In this document: positions 34,636 through 43,572 of the stretch, in pieces
Layout: each line of letters begins with the position of its first letter
Numbering within the stretch: the stretch's first letter is position 1
Assembly: GCA_017849585.1 (NCBI GenBank)
Contig: JAFIGT010000043.1
Location: 88,541-152,540 of the forward strand
DNA length: 64,000 nt
DNA from: Verrucomicrobium sp.
GTDB taxonomy: Bacteria; Verrucomicrobiota; Verrucomicrobiia; Methylacidiphilales; UBA1321
Direction: 5' to 3'
Notes under the pieces: generated by a model
What the model saw: only the letters and a program-made list of their open reading frames with translations
What the model was told of the DNA's origin: nothing
Databases searched by the model: none
Translations under genes and position numbers: made by a program

Positions 34636-36189
34636 TTACTCGAACCGCGCCACCACCAAAGATTGCGCTGGCAGGGTCATTTTTTCCAGCGGTTTCCCTT
34701 TAACTCCCCATGGCAAAGACTCGATCTTCAGTACGCCGGCATCTTTGGTATTGTGAGCATCCAACTCATTCCCCCAAATTCCTGAAGCTCCTTGGAAGGA
34801 ATGCGGCCCGGCAAAAGCAAGATTCATCGTGCGAGCCGCCCCCTGGTTAACCAGTATTAACGTCAGACCTTTGCCATGACGTATGGCGCGGACGACCACC
34901 GGACGATCTCCCGGCTCCGAACTCTCCCCCGCTGAAGTCTCCACCGCCACAACCTCCCCTGGCTCGATTCCGCACAAAAGCTTCATCATGTCCAGCATGC
35001 CTGTCTTGTAGAGTTCGTTTGTCTGTCCACTACGGTAGACCAACCCCCACGGTCCTGAGGAAAAATTATGATAGTTCGTCCCCGCTACCTCGGGAACAGC
35101 CAGACAGCGGAGCAGAAAACTGGCCGTGGAGAGCACCCCATCGAGCGAATGGCTCAAATACCACGTCGCTTTCCACTCCTGATCTTTCAACGCCGGCGGC
35201 CACATCGCATGCTCGGTAATGAGGATCTCCACCTTGTGCTCATCGGTCGCCACCTCCCGCACCTGTTTCACCATCGCCTTCAACCAGGAATCAACAAACG
35301 CTCCCTCCAATCCTTGAAATGAACCCGGCTTCAGGCTCGGATCATCCTTCATGCGTACCGAACTTTTATAGTAGTAATGCGGCGAAATATAATCCACCTG
35401 CGCCCCGAGTGCCCGCAGCACCGTGCCATCCCAGTCGTCCCAGTAACATGAGCCCTCAATAGCCAGTTTCGCCTTCGGATTCACGGCTCGGATCGCCGCG
35501 ATAAACGGCTTCACGGTCTCGATGTATTGCTCTGCGGTCCACACGTACTTTTTATGTGCATTCGGCTTGAGACTCAGCTCGTTGCCCAACTCCCAGCAAA
35601 CCACCGGCACCGGGTTCGGCAAGCCAAGCTCCACCCGCTTTTGCGCCCAGTTCGTCTTTCCCGGTTCAACTTTCGCCTTGGCATCGCCGGTGAGAAATTG
35701 CACCAGATCCGCCGCATCCTGGGGAGTCTCCTTGAGAATATTAATCGTCCAGACAAACTCCGCGCGCGGATCGACCTTCTGCACCCACCGAATCCATTCC
35801 ACCGGCCCAACCCGCACCAGCCGCGGACTCTCCCATGGGTTCAACTGTTGCTGGGGCCGATCTTCGACCGGACCAATGGCCTGCTTCCAGCGAAACTCCT
35901 GCGAAATTGTCCCCGCCATGCGATTCAACGGCAATGGCAATCCCTGACACAGCTCAGCCAGTCGGGAGTCCTCCTGCTGATTCGAGGGGTCCAACTGAAC
36001 CCGGTCCTGCGAATACCCCCATTCGAAGTTCAGCCCAAAAAAACGAGGAGAAAACGAACGCAGCACGTTCTTCTCATCCACCCGGACATTCAGCGTGCCC
36101 AACGCTTTGGTCGCTTCCTCTGCGCGACCATTCAGCAGCGTTAGCACCACCATCACAATCAACCATCCGACTTGTCTACGACTATTCAT
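34636..36189 (-). CDS. Secreted glycoside hydrolase, alpha-L-arabinofuranosidase (GH51)-like
   Basis: A 517-residue protein with a signal peptide (VGWLIVMVVLTLLNGRA) and a clan GH-A TIM barrel. The probable acid/base Glu is in VCWELGNELSL and the probable nucleophile Glu is in EILITEHAMWPP. A C-terminal beta domain (residues about 410-517) is typical of GH51. Expected action is release of arabinofuranosyl or a related residue from plant or algal polysaccharide in the periplasm or outside. Other clan A families such as GH39 or GH30 are possible. It lies with pseudopilin and PEP-CTERM genes. Confidence 0.78.
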   Translation of the reverse strand: MNSRRQVGWLIVMVVLTLLNGRAEEATKALGTLNVRVDEKNVLRSFSPRFFGLNFEWGYSQDRVQLDPSNQQEDSRLAELCQGLPLPLNRMAGTISQEFRWKQAIGPVEDRPQQQLNPWESPRLVRVGPVEWIRWVQKVDPRAEFVWTINILKETPQDAADLVQFLTGDAKAKVEPGKTNWAQKRVELGLPNPVPVVCWELGNELSLKPNAHKKYVWTAEQYIETVKPFIAAIRAVNPKAKLAIEGSCYWDDWDGTVLRALGAQVDYISPHYYYKSSVRMKDDPSLKPGSFQGLEGAFVDSWLKAMVKQVREVATDEHKVEILITEHAMWPPALKDQEWKATWYLSHSLDGVLSTASFLLRCLAVPEVAGTNYHNFSSGPWGLVYRSGQTNELYKTGMLDMMKLLCGIEPGEVVAVETSAGESSEPGDRPVVVRAIRHGKGLTLILVNQGAARTMNLAFAGPHSFQGASGIWGNELDAHNTKDAGVLKIESLPWGVKGKPLEKMTLPAQSLVVARFE

Positions 36190-36230
36190 GCTATGCGGCC
36201 TATCTCGCAAAGAAACTTAATGACAACCTA

Positions 36231-37052
36231 TCAATAACCGGTCTTCAGCCGGACATGACGGGAACGGAACAACCCAACCACAGCGACACCAGACACCATC
36301 AACACCATCGCCGACGGCTCCGGCACTGTAGTCAGACTGAAGTTATCGATCGACTCCAAACCCGTGCCGCCTCCCGAGACAGATAAGCCCACATATTGAA
36401 TATCCGGATTCGCGGTAAAGGTGTAGGTACTGCCCGCCGCAACTCCATTCAGATCCAACTGCGTCGCGCCCACATAAACATCGAGCGTCCAATTGGCCAG
36501 AGACGTGTTCAGCACCAGAGATACCGCCTGCGCCGTATCCGTCGCAAAGGTTCCCGCCCCGAGCGAGGCCAGGGAATTCGACGCCGCCGATCCACCAAAC
36601 ACCGCCGCACCACCATTATCGCGCATTAAAACCCAAGGCCAACCCGCATCCGAACCATTCATCGCACCGCCAAGTCCGCTCGCCAGCACGCCCGACTGGA
36701 TAAAACCAAGACTGACCCATTTCGAGCTCGTCCCCGCCGCCAACGTGATCGTCGAAGACAACGTATACACCCCCGGATTCGACACGAAATAATTGACCCC
36801 AAGATCGATCAACGCCGTCTGCTGCAAATCCAATCCCGCCGTCAGCACCGTACCCGAAGTCGACCAAGTACTCGCCGTGGCATTATTGAAGGCCTGCCAT
36901 TTGGCACCCCCAACGGTGATATCCGGCGTCGATCCATTTAAATATCCCGTCCGATTAAAACCATCAGAGATCAGCGTGGTGGCCTGCACACCCCTCGGCA
37001 ACAGCAATAGGCCCAGGAGTAGCGTCAATGCGAAGGACTTGGATGAATTCAT
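36231..37052 (-). CDS. PEP-CTERM sorted secreted protein
   Basis: A 273-residue protein with a signal peptide (ALTLLLGLLLLPRGVQA), a beta-rich single domain, and a PEP-CTERM tail (VPEPSAMVLMVSGVAVVGLF then RSRH). Segments such as ISDGFNRTGYLNG and TWSTSGTVLTAGLDLQ resemble a lectin-like sandwich. Its binding target is unknown. It is divergent from the ROK regulator and lies upstream of the glycosidase on the same strand. Confidence 0.82.
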   Translation of the reverse strand: MNSSKSFALTLLLGLLLLPRGVQATTLISDGFNRTGYLNGSTPDITVGGAKWQAFNNATASTWSTSGTVLTAGLDLQQTALIDLGVNYFVSNPGVYTLSSTITLAAGTSSKWVSLGFIQSGVLASGLGGAMNGSDAGWPWVLMRDNGGAAVFGGSAASNSLASLGAGTFATDTAQAVSLVLNTSLANWTLDVYVGATQLDLNGVAAGSTYTFTANPDIQYVGLSVSGGGTGLESIDNFSLTTVPEPSAMVLMVSGVAVVGLFRSRHVRLKTGY

Positions 37053-37115
37053 GGAGGTTATCGAGTGAAGGGTTGAGTATGGATTTTCAGCGATGATCCT
37101 ATATAGATACATTGT

Positions 37116-37126
37116 TTTTAAATTAA
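37116..37126. promoter_or_regulatory. Possible ROK-regulator site, copy 1
   Basis: TTTTAAATTAA here occurs as its inverted complement at 37238-37248. The pair flanks the divergent region between a PEP-CTERM gene and the ROK regulator. ROK repressors of the NagC/Mlc type often bind AT-rich sites of this kind. The region between (37127-37237) shows no gene. Confidence 0.3.
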
Positions 37127-37237
37127 AGACAAGCTCTTTTTGTCGCCTTCATGGAAAAAATCGCCTTCTTTCGAATTGCAATCATTTTTCTCGGAGCCGG
37201 ATCATACGTGCCGCCCCTAATATTAAATACAATGTTG

Positions 37238-37248
37238 TTAATTTAAAA
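37238..37248. promoter_or_regulatory. Possible ROK-regulator site, copy 2
   Basis: TTAATTTAAAA is the inverted copy of the site at 37116-37126, 48 bp upstream of the ROK gene start at 37296. AT-rich composition makes a chance match possible. Confidence 0.3.
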
Positions 37249-37295
37249 GTTTGTGCCATACTTGTCTCGATCAGAGATATTCTCCCCCGCTCCAA

Positions 37296-38636
37296 ATGGA
37301 AGTTGCCACACCACCTCCTTGCGATACGATTTTCGGCAAGCCGATTTCTCCCCAGCACACGCCGCGCGAGGCCATTCCGCCCACCGCCGTTTACGAGGAG
37401 GATGCCGTCTTTGTCATGAACGATACCCAGAGCCTGATCATCCAACTTTTACGCAAGCATGGCAGCATGACCCGCGACCAGCTTTCCCGACGCTTGGGTC
37501 TTTCTCCCATGGGGACTTCGAAACCACTCTCCGCCCTGAGCCGCGCCGGAATGGTCACTCTCGGCCAAAAAGCCCAGGCCGGGCCCGGCCGTCCCTCAAA
37601 GTCCGTGGAGCTTTCCACCGACCGCTGCTTTGCGCTCGGCATCACGGTCAAGCATCTCGAAGTGGAGCTCGCCATTGTGAACCTGCAAAGCCAGGTCATC
37701 GATTTTCAGCGACTCCCCTTTTCTTTTGCGGGCGGCATCACCGACTTCTCGCCCATCTACTCGCTCGCGCAGCGGATGGTGAAGGCACTCCCTCGCCGGC
37801 ATCTCTTTGCCGCGGGATTGAGCTTCAGCGGCGATTTCGAGTTCGACACCGAACATATTCTCACGACCAACGATTTTTCATCGCCCGGCCAGGCTGATCA
37901 ATTCCGACGTCAACTCGCGAAGAAATTGGGCACCGCCGTTACACTCATTCACGATACCGAAGCGTGGCTCTTGGCCGAACGCTGGTGTAATCCGAACCTG
38001 CCGCCCAACCCCACCCTGCTGCATGTCGGCGACCGGCTGGGTTTCAGCCTCATGATAGACGGGCATCTCTGCCGCGGTACACCGCACTGGTCCCGCTGGC
38101 TGGGCCGCATACAAGTCCCCTTCTCCCAAGAAAAAGCCTCAGGTTTTCTTCCCGGCGCCCTCGCGGGCACTGCCGATGTCTTTTCGTGGATCGATCGCCT
38201 GCATCATTACCACTACGGGGAACGCCCCCACATTACGCCCGATGAGGAACGGCGCGAGGTCACCCAGCTTTATCAGCGCTGGAAAGAAGGTGACAGCACC
38301 GTACAAAAACTCGTTCAGGAAGGCGCCCGGGATCTCGCCGTGGTCATTCGCAATGTCTGCCTGCTCCTTCCGTTTCAACGCGTTATCTGCACCGGCTGGA
38401 TTCCGGAAATCCGCGCACTGATGATCGAGGAAATTCGGCGCACCCTGCAAGAGATTCAAACCGCGCACCGTTTCCCGGTAGCGGATAGCATACCCATCGT
38501 CAGCGAATCGGCGCTCGGTGAACAAACCGAGGCGGCAGGCAGCGCCCTCTGGGCCATTGACCGCACGCTGGAACTCAAGATGTCCCGGCGCGGCTGGAAA
38601 AATTCCAGCCCCAAGTCGCGCGCTTCCGCCGAATAG
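37296..38636 (+). CDS. ROK-family transcriptional regulator
   Basis: A 446-residue protein. A winged helix (LRKHGSMTRDQLSRRLGLSP) occupies about residues 50-100. A sugar-kinase-like ROK domain fills the rest, with the block TLIHDTEAWLLAE. The usual catalytic and zinc-binding blocks are poorly kept (HVGDRLGFSLMIDGHLCRG, then RWLGRIQVPF in place of GEIGH), so kinase activity is unlikely. ATG at 37296 is preferred over an upstream TTG in frame. It probably senses a sugar and controls the divergent surface-protein and glycosidase genes. Confidence 0.85.
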   Translation: MEVATPPPCDTIFGKPISPQHTPREAIPPTAVYEEDAVFVMNDTQSLIIQLLRKHGSMTRDQLSRRLGLSPMGTSKPLSALSRAGMVTLGQKAQAGPGRPSKSVELSTDRCFALGITVKHLEVELAIVNLQSQVIDFQRLPFSFAGGITDFSPIYSLAQRMVKALPRRHLFAAGLSFSGDFEFDTEHILTTNDFSSPGQADQFRRQLAKKLGTAVTLIHDTEAWLLAERWCNPNLPPNPTLLHVGDRLGFSLMIDGHLCRGTPHWSRWLGRIQVPFSQEKASGFLPGALAGTADVFSWIDRLHHYHYGERPHITPDEERREVTQLYQRWKEGDSTVQKLVQEGARDLAVVIRNVCLLLPFQRVICTGWIPEIRALMIEEIRRTLQEIQTAHRFPVADSIPIVSESALGEQTEAAGSALWAIDRTLELKMSRRGWKNSSPKSRASAE

Positions 38637-38637
38637 C

Positions 38638-40461
38638 CTACGCTTCCGCCTCGCACGACTCGCGGAGATTTTCCAACTCCTCCCAACGCTTGTAGGCCTG
38701 CTGGGTGCGCTCCTGCAAGGAAGCCAGCTCCTGCTGCAAGGTCGCCACAAGATCCGGAGTCTTCTGATACAACTCCGGATCGCCCAATCGCGCCATCAAA
38801 TCCGTTTGTTCGCTCTCCAGCTTCTCGATCAGAGCAGGCATTTCCGCCAGTTCCTTTTTCTCGCGATTCAAAAACTTGCGCGGACGCTCCAGCTTCACGC
38901 CCTTCGGCTTTGCCTCAATAGGAGCCGGTTTCGCCTCCGTCGGCGTAGTGAATACCGGAGTGAATGCCGCACGCTGACGCACCCAATCCTCATAGCCACC
39001 GGTGTACTCCAACACCCGTCCTTCACCTTCGAAAACGAGTGTGCTGGTCACCACTTCATCGAGAAACATACGATCGTGCGAAACGAGCAGGAGCGTGCCG
39101 GTATATTCCACGAGCAAATCCTCCAGCAACTCCATCGTTTCCGCATCGAGATCATTCGTCGGTTCATCCAGAACCAACACATTGGCCGGTTGCAAAAACA
39201 AGCGAGCCAGCAAGAGCCGGTTGCGCTCGCCTCCCGACAACATTTTCGCAGGCATGCGAATGCGGTCCGAGCGGAAAAGGAAGTCCTGCAGATAGCTGTG
39301 AATATGACGCGACCGGCCCTGGAACTGCACCGTCTCCGCGTCACCTGCTACGTTCTGCGCAACGGTCTTGGCATCGTTGATCTGCCCTCGCAATTGATCG
39401 AGGTAGACCACCTGCAAATTCGTACCGTGCTTCACCGTGCCGGATTCGGGCGCGAGCTGGCCAAGCAAGAGCTTGAGCAAAGTCGTCTTGCCGCTGCCGT
39501 TGGGGCCGATGATCCCGATCTTGTCGCCGCGCCAGATTGTTGTCGTCAGGCCTGAGACGACTGGAGCCGCTCCGTAGCTGAATGACACATCGCGCACGTC
39601 GATCACCTTTTGCCCGGAGGTCTTCCCCTCCTGCAATTCGATACGCGCCTTGCCCTCGCGCTCACGGCGGGCGCTGCGTTCGAGACGCAATTGCTGCAGC
39701 GCTCGCACACGGCCTTCATTACGGGTCCGGCGTGCTTTGACCCCCTGCCGCAACCAAGCCTCCTCCTGCGCGAGCTTCTTGTCGAAGAGAGCCCATTGCT
39801 TCTCCTCGGTCTCCAAGGCGATTGCTTTGCGCTCCAAAAACGTATCGTAATCGCACGCCCAACTCGTCAGCTTGCCACGGTCGAGCTCGACAATGCGCGT
39901 AGCCAGCTTGCGCAGAAAGGCGCGATCGTGCGTCACGAAAAAGAGCGTGACCTTGTGATCGAGCAGATACTTTTCCAGCCACAGGATCGAATCGAGATCC
40001 ATGTGATTCGTCGGCTCATCAAGCAACAGCACATCGGGACGTCCACCCAAGGCTCGCGCCAGCAACACGCGGCGCTTCAACCCACCGGACAGCGCGGTAA
40101 AATCCTGCTCCGCCGGAAGCTTCATCTCCTCGACGAGTTCATCCAGCCGGACATCAATCTCCCACTCTTCCTCGTGCCGCTCGGGCGACAGTCCAGAGCG
40201 AATCACCTCCATCACCGTACCGGAAAGACCGTCAGGAATTTCCTGCGTCAACCGCGTCAACACCGTGCCGGGCGTACGCACGAGTTCTCCCGAATTCGGC
40301 GTCTCTTCACCGGTAATAATCCGCATCAGACTCGTCTTGCCCGTGCCGTTGCGGCCCACCAGACAGACACGTTCCCCCGGGTCGACCTGAAAGTCGACTT
40401 CGTCAAGGAGTGGCAACGCCCCGTAGCGGAGCGTGATCTGTTGCAGTTGAAAGAGTGGCAT
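38638..40461 (-). CDS. uup: ABC-F family ATPase (Uup-like)
   Basis: A 607-residue soluble protein with two ABC domains. The Walker A motifs are GRNGTGKTSL and GPNGSGKTTL, the signatures LSGGLKRRVLLARAL and LSGGERNRLLLARLF, and the Walker B blocks DVLLLDEPTN and NVLVLDEPTN. A C-terminal coiled coil (about residues 535-607) as in Uup follows a linker rich in Pro/Lys. ABC-F proteins act on ribosomes or branched DNA. No membrane segments. Its stop is 1 bp beyond the convergent ROK gene. Confidence 0.9.
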   Translation of the reverse strand: MPLFQLQQITLRYGALPLLDEVDFQVDPGERVCLVGRNGTGKTSLMRIITGEETPNSGELVRTPGTVLTRLTQEIPDGLSGTVMEVIRSGLSPERHEEEWEIDVRLDELVEEMKLPAEQDFTALSGGLKRRVLLARALGGRPDVLLLDEPTNHMDLDSILWLEKYLLDHKVTLFFVTHDRAFLRKLATRIVELDRGKLTSWACDYDTFLERKAIALETEEKQWALFDKKLAQEEAWLRQGVKARRTRNEGRVRALQQLRLERSARREREGKARIELQEGKTSGQKVIDVRDVSFSYGAAPVVSGLTTTIWRGDKIGIIGPNGSGKTTLLKLLLGQLAPESGTVKHGTNLQVVYLDQLRGQINDAKTVAQNVAGDAETVQFQGRSRHIHSYLQDFLFRSDRIRMPAKMLSGGERNRLLLARLFLQPANVLVLDEPTNDLDAETMELLEDLLVEYTGTLLLVSHDRMFLDEVVTSTLVFEGEGRVLEYTGGYEDWVRQRAAFTPVFTTPTEAKPAPIEAKPKGVKLERPRKFLNREKKELAEMPALIEKLESEQTDLMARLGDPELYQKTPDLVATLQQELASLQERTQQAYKRWEELENLRESCEAEA

Positions 40462-40516
40462 ACGAAAGGGGTGACGATACCGGGTGCGAAAGAAAAAGCG
40501 AGCGGCGAGAAATAAA

Positions 40517-40546
40517 AAACCGGGCAGCCCGAAGACTGCCCGGTTT
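40517..40546 (-). terminator. Rho-independent terminator of the PfkB-family gene
   Basis: An 11-bp perfect stem (AAACCGGGCAG / CTGCCCGGTTT) with an 8-nt loop lies 17 bp beyond the leftward stop at 40564. On the minus strand it is followed by TTTATT. It separates this gene from the ABC-F gene. Confidence 0.8.
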
Positions 40547-40563
40547 CTTGTCTGCTCTTGAGA

Positions 40564-41676
40564 CTAGAGAGTCTGCAGGAAGCGCACCAACTGTTCGCGA
40601 TTCGGGCTGACCGCATGGCGGACATAGAAGCCCGATGTGGCGACCGCGAGTTGCAAGGCATGGGGCATGCCCAAGCCGAGCAAACGACCGATCACGAAAC
40701 CGGCATTGAAGTGGTCGCCCGCTCCCGTGCTGATCTTCGGCTTGGCCGTGTAGGTGCCCGCGACGGAGAATTCGCCTGTGGCGTCCGCGCCGCACGCATA
40801 CTGCACCGGGTGAATGACCACGGTATGCAGCTCGAGCTTTTCGCGAATGGCCGCCGCGAGGGCCGCGATACCCTTCGGGTTGGAAGGGGTCTTCTTCAGG
40901 CGCAGAACCTTCGCCACGTGCTGGCTCTCGGATTCGTTCAGGCCGAGGATGATGTCATTGTGCTGTTGGAATTCGCCAATGATCTTCAACGCCGCATGCA
41001 GGTCGGCGTCCAGACGCTTGGCCGGATCAGCCAGATCAAAGAACATCAACTTGCGGGTCGTCGGCTTGGTCGGCATGTAGTCGCTCAAGAGGCGCTTCCA
41101 GATGGCCGACAGATGCGGCAACATCGTCCAGTTCACCATGCCCACGAAATGCGCTTGGTTCCACAGCTTGTGGAAGGTCGTATCGCCAAGACGCTTTTTG
41201 ATCGTCTCCCACGACACTTCATGCACCGTCGAGTGCTGGCCGAACATCAGCTTGCCGTCGGAAAATTCGAACGCCTGCGTCAGGGCCGGTTCCGCGATGG
41301 AATAGACCTTGGTGCGCTTGGCAAATTCGGTGAAAATCGGGTGAAGTTCAGGATAGCCGAGCATACCCACGTAGTGGACCGGCGCGCCGAGCGTGCTCAT
41401 CGCGAAGGCCATGATCGGTCCGTTGCCGCCGAGCTTGGTGGTCTGCTCGACGATTTCAAAATTGGCGCTCTTGCCCGCCGCTGCCGTGACCTTCGCCCCA
41501 AAGTTTTTCAGGCTCGAGTACGGAGTGTATTTCGTGGGCGACTGGCGCTGCTCAACGACCTGGTAGATCTCATCGACAAACCCGTCGAACCCCAGTAAAC
41601 ATTGAAACTTCAGAAGCTGTGCCCGTGAACCAATAAGCCGTTCGGCTGTCTGCCGCGCAAGTCGAGAATCTGTCAT
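40564..41676 (-). CDS. PfkB-family carbohydrate kinase
   Basis: A 370-residue ribokinase-fold protein. The first signature is KLGGNGPIMAFAMSTLGA and the second is STGAGDHFNAGFV with the catalytic Asp. A divalent-ion block NESES is present. The substrate is not clear; the family phosphorylates sugars or nucleosides. A longer N-terminal region (LLGFDGFVDEIYQVVEQR) sets it apart from ribokinase. It appears monocistronic. Confidence 0.85.
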   Translation of the reverse strand: MTDSRLARQTAERLIGSRAQLLKFQCLLGFDGFVDEIYQVVEQRQSPTKYTPYSSLKNFGAKVTAAAGKSANFEIVEQTTKLGGNGPIMAFAMSTLGAPVHYVGMLGYPELHPIFTEFAKRTKVYSIAEPALTQAFEFSDGKLMFGQHSTVHEVSWETIKKRLGDTTFHKLWNQAHFVGMVNWTMLPHLSAIWKRLLSDYMPTKPTTRKLMFFDLADPAKRLDADLHAALKIIGEFQQHNDIILGLNESESQHVAKVLRLKKTPSNPKGIAALAAAIREKLELHTVVIHPVQYACGADATGEFSVAGTYTAKPKISTGAGDHFNAGFVIGRLLGLGMPHALQLAVATSGFYVRHAVSPNREQLVRFLQTL

Positions 41677-41783
41677 AGTCTGCCCACACTAGCAAAAAAA
41701 GGGAGACTTGACAAGGTACGATTACAAGCTGGAATAGAAGGTTTTAGCGCTTGATGGCCAATAATAGCATTAACCTACGTTAA

Positions 41784-43076
41784 CTATTTAACCATCTCTA
41801 ACTCAAAAACTTCCACGGGCTCATCGATCCCTCGTATCTCGCGTCGGCCCAAAGAGCGTGTGATGCAGGATGTGGAAATTTTTTGATTGAGCTCCGAAGT
41901 TAGTAATCTTTGTGTGCCAAAAACGCGATTCAGTGCCTCGAGCCGTGCGGCGAGATTTACCACTTGGCCGATCACCGTAAATTCGCAGCGACCACTCGAC
42001 CCGATCTCTCCGGCGATCACTTCCCCCACGTGCATCGCCACACCGACGGAGAGTCCCTTGGCCTGCAAGGCCGCCCCGGTCTCGGTCGTCAACCGCCAGG
42101 CAGCCCGCGCCGCAGCTATGGCCGCATTGTCCTGCCTTACCGGCACACCGAAAATGGCGAGGAATCCGTCCCCCAGAAATTTATTCACCACACCGCCCTC
42201 CGACTCCACAATCCGGCAAGCCACCTCGAAATACTCGTTCAACGTCGCCGCCACCTCCGCCGGGGTGTGTTGTCCCGCATAGGCCGTGAAATTGCGGAGA
42301 TCGCCGAAGAGAATCACGGCCTCCACCACCCGGGGCCGCATCCACTCGCTCCCCGCCGCCACCACTTCGCGCGCCACCTCCGGCGAGACATAGCGGCCAA
42401 AGGTCCGCTGCAACTCGGCATTGCGCAATTCCTCTTGTACCTTCCCGCGCACGGTGCGGCGCAGTTGCAGTGCGGAAATACCACAGGCTACGGACACACC
42501 GCCCAGCACCAGAAATTTCATGATGGTGATCGCCGGACCCAAGCTCGGAATCTGCCGCAAGTTCTCCTCTGACAAAGCTGGCAGCAACACGCCGTAATAA
42601 AGGATCGCAAATTGTCCCACCGACACCAGCCCCGCGAAAAAAGTTAGTCCCGCCTGCAATCGAAAGCCGGTTAATCCAATCACCAGTGCATAAAACAATG
42701 GCGGCATGGAAGACAATGCGTAGACCGGTCCCAGGTTCAACTGGTCGAACCAGATCACCAAGGAGACACAACTCACCTGCAGAAAAACATTGATCCATTT
42801 CGCCGCAGGAAAATACCCCCACCACTGGATTGCCGCCGCCAGCAGGCCGAAGCCCACCAACGCTGTCATCATCACCCCGCCAATGGCCGCATACAGCTCC
42901 GGCGACGAAAACGGTCGCGCCACGGTTAACACCAGAAAGCTGATCACCACCACACCCATGACCACCAGACAACTGACCGCCTCCGATCGCGCCTCGCGCC
43001 GCTGAATATCCTCCGATAATGCACGCTCCATGGGCGTCGGCCCTGGCGATTCCGGGTTGGAGGAGAAGCTCGTCAC
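41784..43076 (-). CDS. Membrane-bound class III adenylate/guanylate cyclase
   Basis: A 430-residue protein. Residues about 40-205 hold six hydrophobic segments. The class III cyclase domain covers about residues 245-425. Metal-binding Asp residues are in ILFGDLRNFTAY and NKFLGDGFLAIFG, and the transition-state segment is TVIGQVVNLAARLEALN. It should make cAMP from ATP at the membrane. No receptor protein is encoded next to it. Start ATG at 43076; a second ATG occurs 16 codons in. Confidence 0.9.
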   Translation of the reverse strand: MTSFSSNPESPGPTPMERALSEDIQRREARSEAVSCLVVMGVVVISFLVLTVARPFSSPELYAAIGGVMMTALVGFGLLAAAIQWWGYFPAAKWINVFLQVSCVSLVIWFDQLNLGPVYALSSMPPLFYALVIGLTGFRLQAGLTFFAGLVSVGQFAILYYGVLLPALSEENLRQIPSLGPAITIMKFLVLGGVSVACGISALQLRRTVRGKVQEELRNAELQRTFGRYVSPEVAREVVAAGSEWMRPRVVEAVILFGDLRNFTAYAGQHTPAEVAATLNEYFEVACRIVESEGGVVNKFLGDGFLAIFGVPVRQDNAAIAAARAAWRLTTETGAALQAKGLSVGVAMHVGEVIAGEIGSSGRCEFTVIGQVVNLAARLEALNRVFGTQRLLTSELNQKISTSCITRSLGRREIRGIDEPVEVFELEMVK

Positions 43077-43147
43077 GCGCGGGAAAGATGGACTGAAAGC
43101 ATCCGCTTTTCAAGTGCACGACAGCAAAAAACCATTACAGTGGTGTC

Positions 43148-43531
43148 ATGTTGAGCCAAACGAACCAACTTCGCCTCGCGGCTTCCCTCGGATTGATTGG
43201 CGTGATTCTCGGTGCCTTGGGCGCACACGGTCCGGTGCATGATGTGGTCGTCGCCAATGATCATCTCGACGCCTGGCAGAAGGCGGTTTTCTACCAGTTC
43301 ATCCACACGCTCATGCTGTTCCTGCTCGCACGCTCCGGCAATCGCGTCGGTCCGTACCTCTTTCTTCTCGCCGGTATCCTGCTCTTCAGCGGCAGCCTCT
43401 ACGTCTGGTCGTATCTGAACATCCCTTGGCTCCCACACCTCACGCCCATTGGCGGAATCTGCCTGATGATCGGCTGGCTCTGGCTCGCGGTGCAACCCGT
43501 CGTCCCGCACAAGATATCGCTGCGCTCGTAG
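43148..43531 (+). CDS. DUF423 small membrane protein
   Basis: A 127-residue integral membrane protein with four hydrophobic segments. Family-typical blocks are GVILGALGAHG, WQKAVFYQFIHTLML and PIGGICLMIGWLWLA. Function in bacteria is unknown. It is divergent from the cyclase gene and convergent with the macB gene. Confidence 0.9.
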   Translation: MLSQTNQLRLAASLGLIGVILGALGAHGPVHDVVVANDHLDAWQKAVFYQFIHTLMLFLLARSGNRVGPYLFLLAGILLFSGSLYVWSYLNIPWLPHLTPIGGICLMIGWLWLAVQPVVPHKISLRS

Positions 43532-43572
43532 CCTTAGTCGCCGCTTAATTCTGGGTGCAGGGCTCAGCCCTG

